Shown piece after piece: positions 7,019 through 14,657 of a stretch of 25,375 nt of DNA; the stretch's first letter is position 1, and the number at the start of each line of letters is the position of its first letter. The stretch is taken from positions 1 to 25,375 of the forward strand of contig CAZYEO010000018.1 in NCBI GenBank assembly GCA_964646495.1, read 5' to 3'. Made by a program: the position numbers and the translations under genes. This stretch comes from HGM05232 sp964646495 (GTDB lineage Bacteria; Bacteroidota; Bacteroidia; Bacteroidales; Muribaculaceae). A model generated the notes under the pieces. That model did no database searches. It was not told the DNA's origin and saw only the letters and a program-made list of their open reading frames with translations.

Positions 7019-9460
7019 ATGAAACGACTGCTCAAGCCTTCGTTAATGCTACTTTTGGGAGCTACTCTATCGGCAAATGCCGGATCCATTAACATCCAGG
7101 GAACAGAATATCCCGTAGATACAATTCAACATTCGAAAGTAGGACCCGGAACAATCTACACAAAACTACGAATAGACGACGCAACATATCCGTTGGATAT
7201 ACACATGCTTAAAGTTGATCTGAATAATCAGTATATTAAATGCGAAACTCTCCTCGCCAAAGATTCAATTATCACGGGAGAGAAGCCATCGGAATTAGCT
7301 GCAAGAAAAAGCACCGACAAGAAACTTTTCTTTGTAGGGACAAATGCCGACGGGTTTCGTAACGCTCCCAACGGAAAAGCAGGATATCCATATACCACAA
7401 TGGTAGTGAAGGGAGAAATTGCCACCCGACCCATTTATCGCTCGGTTGTAGCTTTCGATTTAGAAAAGACTCCCTATTTCGGATTTGTTGATTTCAAAGG
7501 GGAGGTATCGGTAAATGGTAAATCAATTACAATCAATGATATTAATGCTGATTGGAGCGAAGAGGATTTAGTATTCTTCAATCAACTCAACGGCAAAAGC
7601 ACCCACATGAAGAGTGACCGTACTGAAGTGCTTATTGAGTTGCTACCTACCGAAAAGTGGCTCGTAAATAAGAAAATGGGATTTAAGGTCGTTTCCGTAA
7701 ATAGTGATAAAGGGAATACTGTGATAAATTCCGGACAAGCGGTATTATCGGGCATAGGAAATGCAAAAGCCTTTCTAAACTCACTTAAATCAGGAGATAC
7801 CGGAGAAATTGACATTTCATTGCCTTTTAGAGACATGGAAACATCGCCGATTATCGATGAACTTTCGGGAGCTGACAGAATAATTCTATCTGATGGTGTG
7901 GTGTGGGATAATGATTGGGCTGAAAGACATCCTCGTACAGGATTTGGATATTCAACCGACAAAAAAACAATGTATTATTGCATCGTTGACGGACGCATAG
8001 CACAATCTGTTGGAGTCACGACAAAACAATTGGTGGATATTATGAAAAGCGCAGGGGCAACATCTGCCATCAATTTCGATGGAGGTGGATCATCATGTAT
8101 GTATATACGCGGATTGGGACAGGTAAACAATCCAAGCGATGGCGTAGAAAGAGATGTGCCAAGCGGTATGTTCGTATCTACAGAAGCTCCTCAAGATAAA
8201 GAAATAACCGAAATTTCAGCAATCGTAACGCGAATAAGAATACCTCAACATTGTGTGTATAGACCCACAATTTACGGATTCAACAAATATGGAATTTTAG
8301 TTGATACGGATGTAAAGGATTTCGAGCTATCATGTTCTTCTGAATATGGCACTATAAAGGATAAAACTTCTTTTGTGGCTTTGGCTACAGGAAATCATGA
8401 AATTACTTGCACCTACAATGGGCATACAATAACAATCCCGGTAACCATAGAACCTCTTACAGGAATAGAAATGCACAATTCAAGTGTAATCAATGATACA
8501 TATCTTGATTTCAAAATGAGTATAGATGCCACCCTCAACGGAAAGAAAATACCTGTTGATCCTGGGAGTGCATCATGGTCGGTCGATGATTCATCTGTAC
8601 TTGCACTCGATATATCCAATGGATCATTGCGCGGAATTAAAGATGGTACTGCTAACGTGAATGGAAGTATTGGAGATTTCTCTGGTTCTATGGAGGTTAT
8701 TGTAGAGAAACCTACAGCAAGAGTAATGCCGATCGAATCAGCAATAGATCTTTCTACTTGGAAAATAACGCAAGTGGGCGGAAAGAACATCACAGCGACT
8801 CCTCTTGACAATGGTATAAGCATTGCATATACCGGGGCTTCGGGACGTGGACCAAATATCAAACTCGCTAAGAAAACAAAAATATGGAGTCTCCCGGATA
8901 CTGTAAGAATCAGGATTAATCCCAACGGAAGCCCGGTGAATAAAGTTACACTCACTATCACTCCTAACACAGGTTCTCAGATAATATGCTCAAAAGATAT
9001 AAATGACAACAACACACTGAATACTATCGATTTTATAGTGAAAGATATTTGTGGCAATGATGACATAAGTAATTTCCCTCTTTATCTCAATAGCATATTG
9101 CTATCTATGAATACATCTGAAAGCGGAAAACAATATTCTATTGAAATACCCGGAATAGAGGCTATTTACAAGGCTGTACCTGCGGAATCTGGTGTAGAAA
9201 AAATTATATCGGCAGATGAATCACTTAAATTATACCCAAATCCCGTAACGCAAGGTGAATCTTTAATAGTAGCGACTGGGAATAACTCCTATGCCACAAT
9301 AGTAATATCAAGCATTAATGGACAAGAAATGATTCGCCAAAATTTCAACTCCGACTATAGCAATATTTCAATATCAACAGCTTCTCTATCCCCGGGAATA
9401 TACACTCTTTCTTTAATACAAAATGGAACCTCAAAAACAGCCAAATTGATTATTAAATAA
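7019..9460 (+). CDS. Phosphodiester glycosidase (NAGPA domain) with Ig-like domains and T9SS sorting tail
   Basis: An 813-residue exported protein. Residues 1-21 are a signal peptide ending SANA. Residues about 45-395 match the phosphodiester glycosidase (NAGPA/DUF2233) family, which removes a sugar from a phosphodiester-linked glycan. The key signature INFDGGGSS sits at residue 351 onward (N352, D354, GGG 355-357), followed by NNPSDGVERDVPSGMFV. Two beta-sandwich segments follow (about 397-480 and 482-565, Big_2-like in tone), then a carbohydrate-binding-like stretch. Residues 736-813 (LYPNPV to KTAKLIIK) are a type A sorting domain of the type IX secretion system, so the protein should be anchored to or released from the cell surface. 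It is a single-gene unit with its own promoter and terminator. Substrate unknown. Confidence 0.88.
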   Translation: MKRLLKPSLMLLLGATLSANAGSINIQGTEYPVDTIQHSKVGPGTIYTKLRIDDATYPLDIHMLKVDLNNQYIKCETLLAKDSIITGEKPSELAARKSTDKKLFFVGTNADGFRNAPNGKAGYPYTTMVVKGEIATRPIYRSVVAFDLEKTPYFGFVDFKGEVSVNGKSITINDINADWSEEDLVFFNQLNGKSTHMKSDRTEVLIELLPTEKWLVNKKMGFKVVSVNSDKGNTVINSGQAVLSGIGNAKAFLNSLKSGDTGEIDISLPFRDMETSPIIDELSGADRIILSDGVVWDNDWAERHPRTGFGYSTDKKTMYYCIVDGRIAQSVGVTTKQLVDIMKSAGATSAINFDGGGSSCMYIRGLGQVNNPSDGVERDVPSGMFVSTEAPQDKEITEISAIVTRIRIPQHCVYRPTIYGFNKYGILVDTDVKDFELSCSSEYGTIKDKTSFVALATGNHEITCTYNGHTITIPVTIEPLTGIEMHNSSVINDTYLDFKMSIDATLNGKKIPVDPGSASWSVDDSSVLALDISNGSLRGIKDGTANVNGSIGDFSGSMEVIVEKPTARVMPIESAIDLSTWKITQVGGKNITATPLDNGISIAYTGASGRGPNIKLAKKTKIWSLPDTVRIRINPNGSPVNKVTLTITPNTGSQIICSKDINDNNTLNTIDFIVKDICGNDDISNFPLYLNSILLSMNTSESGKQYSIEIPGIEAIYKAVPAESGVEKIISADESLKLYPNPVTQGESLIVATGNNSYATIVISSINGQEMIRQNFNSDYSNISISTASLSPGIYTLSLIQNGTSKTAKLIIK

Positions 9461-9464
9461 TATA

Positions 9465-9509
9465 AAATTGCGGTGAATATGGTTAGAATCAATATTCACC
9501 GCAATTTTT
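9465..9509 (+). terminator. Intrinsic terminator after the glycosidase gene
   Basis: A 16-bp perfect stem (9465-9480 with 9492-9507, loop of 11 nt) overlaps a run of five T at 9505-9509 on the plus strand. It starts 4 bp after the stop codon. Confidence 0.93.
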
Positions 9510-9515
9510 CCAACT

Positions 9516-9525
9516 ATTATTTATT
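9516..9525. repeat. Left target-site duplication
   Basis: ATTATTTATT abuts the left inverted repeat of the element at 9526-9743 and recurs exactly at 9745-9754. The site is AT-rich, so the exact length (10 or 11 bp) is uncertain. Confidence 0.65.
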
Positions 9526-9743
9526 ATTGCTGTCCGATAAAACTTTAGAGCGATAGGGAAACTGTGATTTTGATGATCTAAAAGCGATATTGAGTACAGG
9601 AATAAGCCATTTTAATAGCTTTTCTCTCACAAACCTTTCAATTTCATACGGAGTAAAAAGACAAGCCCTATTTTAAAATACAGTCATAAATACCTATAAG
9701 TAAATGCAATACAAAGGTTTTCTATTTTTTATCGGACAGCAAT
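9526..9743. mobile_element. MITE-like non-autonomous transposable element
   Basis: The two ends are 17-bp perfect inverted repeats, ATTGCTGTCCGATAAAA at 9526-9542 and its complement at 9727-9743. They are bounded by 10-bp direct repeats, as expected of a transposition event with 10-12 bp target duplication (the range known for IS4-like elements; family assignment is a guess). At 218 bp it cannot encode a transposase. The minus strand has an open frame of about 50 codons without a start, reading ERFVREKLLKWLIPVLN and running through the left repeat; it could be a remnant of a transposase end. Apart from the terminator at its left, 9461-9796 holds no gene. Confidence 0.72.
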
Positions 9744-9744
9744 A

Positions 9745-9754
9745 ATTATTTATT
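9745..9754. repeat. Right target-site duplication
   Basis: ATTATTTATT, the exact partner of 9516-9525, one base after the right inverted repeat. Confidence 0.65.
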
Positions 9755-9796
9755 ATAAGTTACCTTTTTTCTTTTACACACACATAACCACAACCT

Positions 9797-10258
9797 ATGG
9801 AAAACATGGAGCACACACGCCTCATATGGGTTCTTGCATTGGTATTCGGAGAATACATAATGGTACTTTTAGCCGTAATTGCCGACCTCGTAAGCGGAAT
9901 ACGCAAAGCCCATCAACGAGGAGAAGCAACACACAGTAAAGCATTAAGACGAACCGTTGATAAAATATCCCGATATTACAATGCCCTATTTGCGCTGACA
10001 GTTATCGATGGAATGCAAATTGGAGGAATCACCTATCTACGAATGATTGAGGGGTTTGATTCATTGCCATCCTTCCCTATATTTACGCTTTTAGGAGCGT
10101 TGGGAATTGCCCTTATCGAAGTAAAAAGCATTTATGAAAAAGCTGATGAAAAGACTCGCAACGACTATTATGATGCAGCAACTACCCTATTGAAATTCAT
10201 GAAGAGCGATTCATGCAGCGAATTTATCAATAATACTATTAAAACCAACTCAAAATGA
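9797..10258 (+). CDS. Phage holin family protein
   Basis: A 153-residue membrane protein resembling holins of Bacteroidetes phages, which permeabilise the inner membrane and let endolysin reach the wall. Predicted membrane helices are near residues 10-30, 60-82 and 92-110. The signature block ADLVSGIRKAHQRGEATHSKALRRTVDK spans 29-56; it carries the D-L-x-S-G-x-R-K-A pattern and the following basic stretch typical of the family. The C-terminal region is charged and cytoplasmic. The stop overlaps the ATG of the M15 gene by four bases (ATGA), so translation is coupled. The possible start at 9806 (MEHTRL) is an alternative. No other phage gene is adjacent; the element at 9526-9743 lies 53 bp upstream. 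A weak box TACCTTTT (9761-9768) could be its promoter. Confidence 0.83.
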   Translation: MENMEHTRLIWVLALVFGEYIMVLLAVIADLVSGIRKAHQRGEATHSKALRRTVDKISRYYNALFALTVIDGMQIGGITYLRMIEGFDSLPSFPIFTLLGALGIALIEVKSIYEKADEKTRNDYYDAATTLLKFMKSDSCSEFINNTIKTNSK

Positions 10259-10611
10259 AATATTTCACACTTTCTGAGCTTATAAACTCAGAAACCGCCA
10301 TTAAAGAGAGAATAAACAATATTCCTTCTCCTCTGTATTTGAATAACATGAAAAAACTTATTGAGAACGTCTTAGATCCGGCTCGTGAAGCATTGGGACA
10401 ACCTATAAGGGTAAATAGCGGATACCGGTCTCCGGCTCTTAATAAACGTGTGGGAGGAGCAAAACATTCTTATCATTTATCGGGTAGAGCAGCTGATATC
10501 ACAACTGGAAACCTCGCCAATAACAAACGATTATTTGACATTCTATGGCAAATCCCTCACACTGAATTAATATGGGAAAATGGAGGAAGTTGGATTCATG
10601 TAGCCCTCTGA
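10255..10611 (+). CDS. M15-family peptidase (phage-type endolysin)
   Basis: A 118-residue zinc peptidase of the D-Ala-D-Ala carboxypeptidase/endolysin group (Peptidase M15_3), expected to cut peptidoglycan peptide links. All core residues are present: the S-G-Y-R-S segment (56-60), then HLSGRAAD with zinc ligands H74 and D81, catalytic glutamate candidate E108 in LIWENG, and final ligand H115 in WIHVAL. Only three residues follow H115, where many family members have a longer tail, so the end may be trimmed. There is no signal peptide, as expected for an enzyme released by the holin. It is coupled to the holin gene by an ATGA overlap and ends 5 bp from the convergent M16 stop. Confidence 0.88.
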   Translation: MKYFTLSELINSETAIKERINNIPSPLYLNNMKKLIENVLDPAREALGQPIRVNSGYRSPALNKRVGGAKHSYHLSGRAADITTGNLANNKRLFDILWQIPHTELIWENGGSWIHVAL

Positions 10612-10615
10612 CCGG

Positions 10616-11833
10616 CTATCGAAGTGTGAGAGTAGATGCTAATTCCGGAACCAACAATGATGCTGCTTCTTGAATTTCAGTTTTAGTAATGGAATAAATG
10701 CGCTCCGATATTTCATCGATAGGGCTAACTTTATTAAAATACAGCATACCTTTCCCCAATGACAATGCCACATTCTCACGGTTTTCATTGCTCACTATCA
10801 ATTGCCCTGCATATTGACGTTTTGCCATATCTAAAGCCTTATCAGATAGAACATCATTAGCAAGTTGCTCTATCTGCTTTCTTATAATTCGTAAACATGG
10901 CTTCACGTGGCAATCATCACTTCCAAAGTATATGGTAAACAAGCCGGTATCGGTAAACAATGTTGTTGCAGCTTCAACCGTATATACATATCCACGACGT
11001 TCGCGTAGTGCCACATTCAATAGAGAATTCATTCCGTTGCCCCCTATCATATTGGTGAGCAACGCCATTGCATATTTACGATTGTCATACATTCCAAATA
11101 TCGGTGCACCATAAATCGTGTGTGATTGATGAGATTCTGCCGATTGTATTACCTGAAATGGAGTTACTTTCGATGGCACCACACGTTCTATGCGTGTCAA
11201 TGGATTTGACATTGCACCAAACTCACGTTCTACAAGTTTTATTATCTTATGAGCTGGAAAATCCCCTACCGAAAAAAACACCATATTGGTAGGAACATAT
11301 AATTGGTCGATAAAGGTGCGACAATCCTCGGACGATATTGAACGCAAACAACTTTCAGAACCCAATATATTATGTCCTAATCCATGATTTGAAAATATCA
11401 TATCTTCGAAATCGTCGTACACTGCTTCACTCGGACTGTCGCGATATGAACTTGCTTCATCAAGCACCACTTCACGCTCCTTAGCAAGCTCACATTCTGG
11501 AAAAACTGAATTTTTCACCAAATCGGCAATCAACTCCACTGCACGATTAAAATTCTCTCCCGGAAATATGGAGTAGAGTAAAGTTTCCTCCTTTGATGTA
11601 TAAGCATTTAATTCCCCTCCGACAGATTCCATACGGTTATTAATGTGCCATGCTCGTCGGTGCGTAGTGCCTTTAAAAATCGTATGCTCCACAAAGTGAG
11701 CCAATCCAAATTTGCCGGAAGCCTCATCACGACTGCCACCATTTATGGCAATTCCGCAATATGCTACTTTAGATGGCACTTGTGCATGAATTATTCTCAA
11801 TCCGTTGGTGAGAGTATGAGTGATATATTGCAT
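10616..11833 (-). CDS. M16 family zinc peptidase (processing-peptidase-like)
   Basis: A 405-residue protein with the inverted zinc motif HFVEH at residues 46-50 (HxxEH), in the usual context GLAHFVEHTIFKGT. The downstream ERxVVLDE segment (about residues 120-127) supplies the third metal ligand. The second half lacks the motif and carries the usual R-x-x-G-Y-V-Y stretch (RERRGYVYTVEA) near residue 285. Two such halves form the clam-shell fold of M16 peptidases, which cut small peptides. There is no signal peptide, so it should be cytoplasmic. It starts 2 bp after the pgeF stop and is the third gene of obgE-pgeF-M16. Substrate unknown. Confidence 0.92.
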   Translation of the reverse strand: MQYITHTLTNGLRIIHAQVPSKVAYCGIAINGGSRDEASGKFGLAHFVEHTIFKGTTHRRAWHINNRMESVGGELNAYTSKEETLLYSIFPGENFNRAVELIADLVKNSVFPECELAKEREVVLDEASSYRDSPSEAVYDDFEDMIFSNHGLGHNILGSESCLRSISSEDCRTFIDQLYVPTNMVFFSVGDFPAHKIIKLVEREFGAMSNPLTRIERVVPSKVTPFQVIQSAESHQSHTIYGAPIFGMYDNRKYAMALLTNMIGGNGMNSLLNVALRERRGYVYTVEAATTLFTDTGLFTIYFGSDDCHVKPCLRIIRKQIEQLANDVLSDKALDMAKRQYAGQLIVSNENRENVALSLGKGMLYFNKVSPIDEISERIYSITKTEIQEAASLLVPELASTLTLR

Positions 11834-11835
11834 CT

Positions 11836-12612
11836 CTATTTTTTATGTTGATTCGGAATACGTACTATTCCTGTGAAATTACGTCCTGATTTTATACCCA
11901 ATGTACGCGCAGAAAAATATTTATTTGGCATGCATTTGGTACACTCATTCGAGCATGTGATGTTTTCTCGCGGAACTCCGCAACTTATTATTTGTACTAT
12001 ATTGGCTTCTTTCAGATTTATATGAGCTTTGCCGGTGATACTGTCTCTGGATAATATTAGAGACATATCAGCTCCCGATTTTTCAAACTTGCCGACAACT
12101 TCATCTCCAACCTCAAAACAATCCTTGCAAATGGAAGCACCAATATAAACATGAATATTATTCGGCTCAATTCCCTTGCCTATAAATTCTTTCACAGCAC
12201 TTGCCGCAATTTGTTTTACGGTTCCTCTCCATCCGGCATGAATGGCAGCAATAATACTCCCGGTGGAATCAGAGAAAAGTATCGGCACACAATCTGCTGT
12301 ATTTACACCAACTACGACTCCTAAGTGTGAAGTAAACACACCATCTACTTCCGGAGCAGCGTCAAATTGCACATCATCTATCCATCCGAAATCATCGGAA
12401 TGTACCTGTTTAGGCTGTATTATACTATCATATTCCACCCCTAACGTGGATGCCAAAAAATCGAGATTCTTTTTATTGTGGCTCAACGCATCACCGCTAT
12501 AAGGGCTTATGTTTCCACCTGAGTAAGAGCCGGAACAATCTCCGTCTCTCACCGTGTGGAACGCTCTGATACCTTTTATATCTATATCAAACGATATATT
12601 TTCAATCCTCAT
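11836..12612 (-). CDS. pgeF: Peptidoglycan editing factor / polyphenol oxidase-like protein
   Basis: A 258-residue PgeF (YfiH/DUF152) protein. In Escherichia coli the family is known to clear wrongly incorporated non-canonical residues from cell-wall precursors, and homologues show purine nucleosidase or laccase-like activity; which one applies here is not visible. Motifs are QPKQVHSDD with H71, NTADCVPILF with C108, and HAGWRG with H125, the conserved zinc/copper ligands. IGASICKDCFEVGDEV and NKYFSARTLG follow. I start at the ATG at 12612 (MRIENISF), which overlaps the obgE stop by 11 bp; the in-frame upstream codons to 12675 lie inside obgE. Middle gene of the leftward operon. Confidence 0.9.
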   Translation of the reverse strand: MRIENISFDIDIKGIRAFHTVRDGDCSGSYSGGNISPYSGDALSHNKKNLDFLASTLGVEYDSIIQPKQVHSDDFGWIDDVQFDAAPEVDGVFTSHLGVVVGVNTADCVPILFSDSTGSIIAAIHAGWRGTVKQIAASAVKEFIGKGIEPNNIHVYIGASICKDCFEVGDEVVGKFEKSGADMSLILSRDSITGKAHINLKEANIVQIISCGVPRENITCSNECTKCMPNKYFSARTLGIKSGRNFTGIVRIPNQHKK

Positions 12613-13771
12613 CGTCCTTATGGTCCTCTTCCCAATATTCATCGTCCCATTCTTCATCCTCAAGAGGCTCTTCATCCTCTTTTATTGGTTCGGGCGAAAA
12701 TATAAACTCATCTTCCTCTTGCACTCGGTGACGAATATCAAGATCGCGATGTGTCATAGTTGTAGGGATTCTATTGCTTTCATCATTAACGGCACGCCAG
12801 AGAATATCTTTCAATTCTGGAATACCTTCACCTGTGACCGATGAAATAAATACCGTCTCAATATCCTCTGGGAGGTGATCACGCATCTCATTCATAAGTT
12901 CCTCATCGAGCATATCGCATTTGGTGATAGCAAGAATACGGGTTTTATCGGATAATTCAAGATTAAATGTATCAAGCTCGTTCTTCAATATTTCATAGTC
13001 CTTCTTTATATCATCCGTATCGGCAGGAATCATGAATAGAAGCACAGCATTACGCTCAATATGGCGCAAGAAACGTAGTCCAATACCTTTTCCCTCGCTC
13101 GCACCCTCTATAATTCCAGGGATATCTGCCATCACAAACGACCTATTGTCACGATAACTCACAATCCCAAGATTTGGCTCAAGAGTGGTAAACGGATAAT
13201 CGGCTATTTTAGGTTTTGCTTCTGAAATCGATGATAGCAGAGTAGATTTACCGGCATTCGGAAATCCTACCAATCCTACATCTCCGAGAAGTTTAAGCTC
13301 AAGTATCACTTGTTTTTCTACCATCGGTTGTCCGGGTTGAGCGTAGCGCGGAGTACGGTTGGTAGGTGATTTGAAGTGCCAATTCCCTAATCCACCTTTT
13401 CCTCCTTGCAACAATTTTATCTCTTGTCCGTCTTCCGTTACTTCGGTAAGGAATTTTCCGGTTTCTGCGTCAAACACAGCCGTTCCTATCGGAACTTCAA
13501 TAATACGGTCTTCACCATCTTTTCCGAAACTACGGCCACCTGTGCCACCTTTTCCGTTTGTCGCAAATATATGACGCGAATATTTTAAGTGAAGTAATGT
13601 CCACAAATTTCTGTTTCCTCGCAGGATTATATGTCCTCCTCGTCCACCATCGCCACCGTCGGGACCACCTTTCGGTACATATTTTGCACGGTAATAATGT
13701 CGCGAACCTGCACCACCCTTTCCAGAGCGACACAATATTTTCACATAATCGATAAAATTGGAGCCTGCCAT
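12602..13771 (-). CDS. obgE: Obg family GTPase
   Basis: A 389-residue GTPase that binds the large ribosomal subunit and couples ribosome assembly and stress to growth. Residues 1-160 are the glycine-rich Obg domain (GGPDGGDGGRGG near 35-46, GKGGTGGRSFGKDG near 73-86). The G domain follows with G1 GFPNAGKS at 169-176, switch and G3 DIPGIIEGASEGKG, G4 TKCD and G5 SSVTGEG. The C-terminus (about 345-389) is strikingly acidic and low-complexity (many D and E), as in several Obg proteins. It is the first gene of obgE-pgeF-M16, with a candidate promoter 33 bp upstream. Confidence 0.97.
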   Translation of the reverse strand: MAGSNFIDYVKILCRSGKGGAGSRHYYRAKYVPKGGPDGGDGGRGGHIILRGNRNLWTLLHLKYSRHIFATNGKGGTGGRSFGKDGEDRIIEVPIGTAVFDAETGKFLTEVTEDGQEIKLLQGGKGGLGNWHFKSPTNRTPRYAQPGQPMVEKQVILELKLLGDVGLVGFPNAGKSTLLSSISEAKPKIADYPFTTLEPNLGIVSYRDNRSFVMADIPGIIEGASEGKGIGLRFLRHIERNAVLLFMIPADTDDIKKDYEILKNELDTFNLELSDKTRILAITKCDMLDEELMNEMRDHLPEDIETVFISSVTGEGIPELKDILWRAVNDESNRIPTTMTHRDLDIRHRVQEEDEFIFSPEPIKEDEEPLEDEEWDDEYWEEDHKDDED

Positions 13772-13803
13772 AGCTTATATATTTTTTTTAATAAAAATGC
13801 CTA

Positions 13804-13811
13804 CAAAGATA
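13804..13811 (-). promoter_or_regulatory. -7 promoter box of obgE
   Basis: On the minus strand TATCTTTG matches TAnnTTTG; it ends 33 bp before the obgE ATG at 13771. No clear TTTG is found at the usual distance upstream, so the -33 element is weak or absent. Confidence 0.6.
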
Positions 13812-13851
13812 ATGCTTTGGAAGCTAAGATGTTTTAGCAATGATGTTAAAT

Positions 13852-13902
13852 AAAAAACATCTTCCCCATATATATGCCCAAAATGCCTATATGAGGAAGA
13901 TG
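13852..13902 (-). terminator. Intrinsic terminator of phoH-purC-menG
   Basis: On the minus strand a stem of 8 bp (13858-13865 with 13895-13902), one mismatch and then 6 further pairs is followed by six U (A-run 13852-13857). It lies 9 bp after the menG stop. Confidence 0.85.
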
Positions 13903-13910
13903 CTAATACT

Positions 13911-14648
13911 TTATTTTACACCAATATAGATTGTACAAGTGCCTAATGTCAATCTTTTGAAATAGCATTTTGAAAATCCTGCTTCACGCATTATTTTAAG
14001 CATATCCTCTCCTTGCGCTACAGCAGCGATGCTTTCGGGTAGATATGAATAGGCACGGGCATCTTTAGACACCATGCGCCCTATCAATGGGATTAATATG
14101 CGTGAATAGAAATTATACATAGGTTTGATGATAGGGTTGGTGGGAGTGGATAGTTCCACCACGCATAACACCCCTCCGGGCATCAATACTCTGTGCATTT
14201 CGCTATAACCCTGTTGTAATTTCTCAAAATTACGTACTCCGTATGCCACTGTCACTGCATCAAAACTTTCATCTACATATCTCAAATCCAGACAATCCCC
14301 CTCTTCAAATCCTATATATTCCTGCAACCCTTTTGTGGCAATCTTTTGTTGTGCAATCTTCAGCATTCCTGCCGATAGATCTACACCGGTAACATGATCC
14401 GGATTCAAAGACTCATAAAGTTGCAATGCCAAGTCGCCGGTCCCAGTCGCTACATCGAGAATCTCTCGCGGAGAATATTTCCGGAGCATATTCACTGATT
14501 TTCGCCTCCACAATTTATCGATGCCAAAAGTCATGGCTCTATTCATAAAGTCGTAAGCAGGAGCTATGGAGTCAAACATTTTTTTTACTTGACTCGTCTT
14601 GTCGGTTTTATTGTCGTAGGGAGTGATCTCCTCGGCTTTGCAATCCAT
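13911..14648 (-). CDS. menG: Demethylmenaquinone methyltransferase (UbiE/MenG)
   Basis: A 245-residue class I methyltransferase. It methylates demethylmenaquinone with S-adenosylmethionine in the last step of menaquinone synthesis, the quinone used by anaerobic respiration in this order. Visible motifs are FDSIAPAYDFMNRAMTFG (25-42, the UbiE N-terminal signature), LDVATGTGD (64-72, SAM motif I), GVDLSAGML (88-96), EEGDCLDL, and VAYGVRNFEKLQQGYSEMHRVLMPGG, which matches the UbiE signature Y-G-V-R-N. It is the last gene of phoH-purC-menG, 9 bp after purC. Confidence 0.95.
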   Translation of the reverse strand: MDCKAEEITPYDNKTDKTSQVKKMFDSIAPAYDFMNRAMTFGIDKLWRRKSVNMLRKYSPREILDVATGTGDLALQLYESLNPDHVTGVDLSAGMLKIAQQKIATKGLQEYIGFEEGDCLDLRYVDESFDAVTVAYGVRNFEKLQQGYSEMHRVLMPGGVLCVVELSTPTNPIIKPMYNFYSRILIPLIGRMVSKDARAYSYLPESIAAVAQGEDMLKIMREAGFSKCYFKRLTLGTCTIYIGVK

Positions 14649-14657
14649 GTGTAGGTG

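Noticed and set aside
8413..8970. 185-residue minus-strand frame within the glycosidase gene
   Set aside because: The plus-strand frame has a continuous domain structure from signal peptide to sorting tail; the minus frame is its shadow.
12613..12675. N-terminal extension of PgeF into obgE
   Set aside because: These codons overlap the acidic obgE tail; the family's N-terminus aligns with the ATG at 12612.
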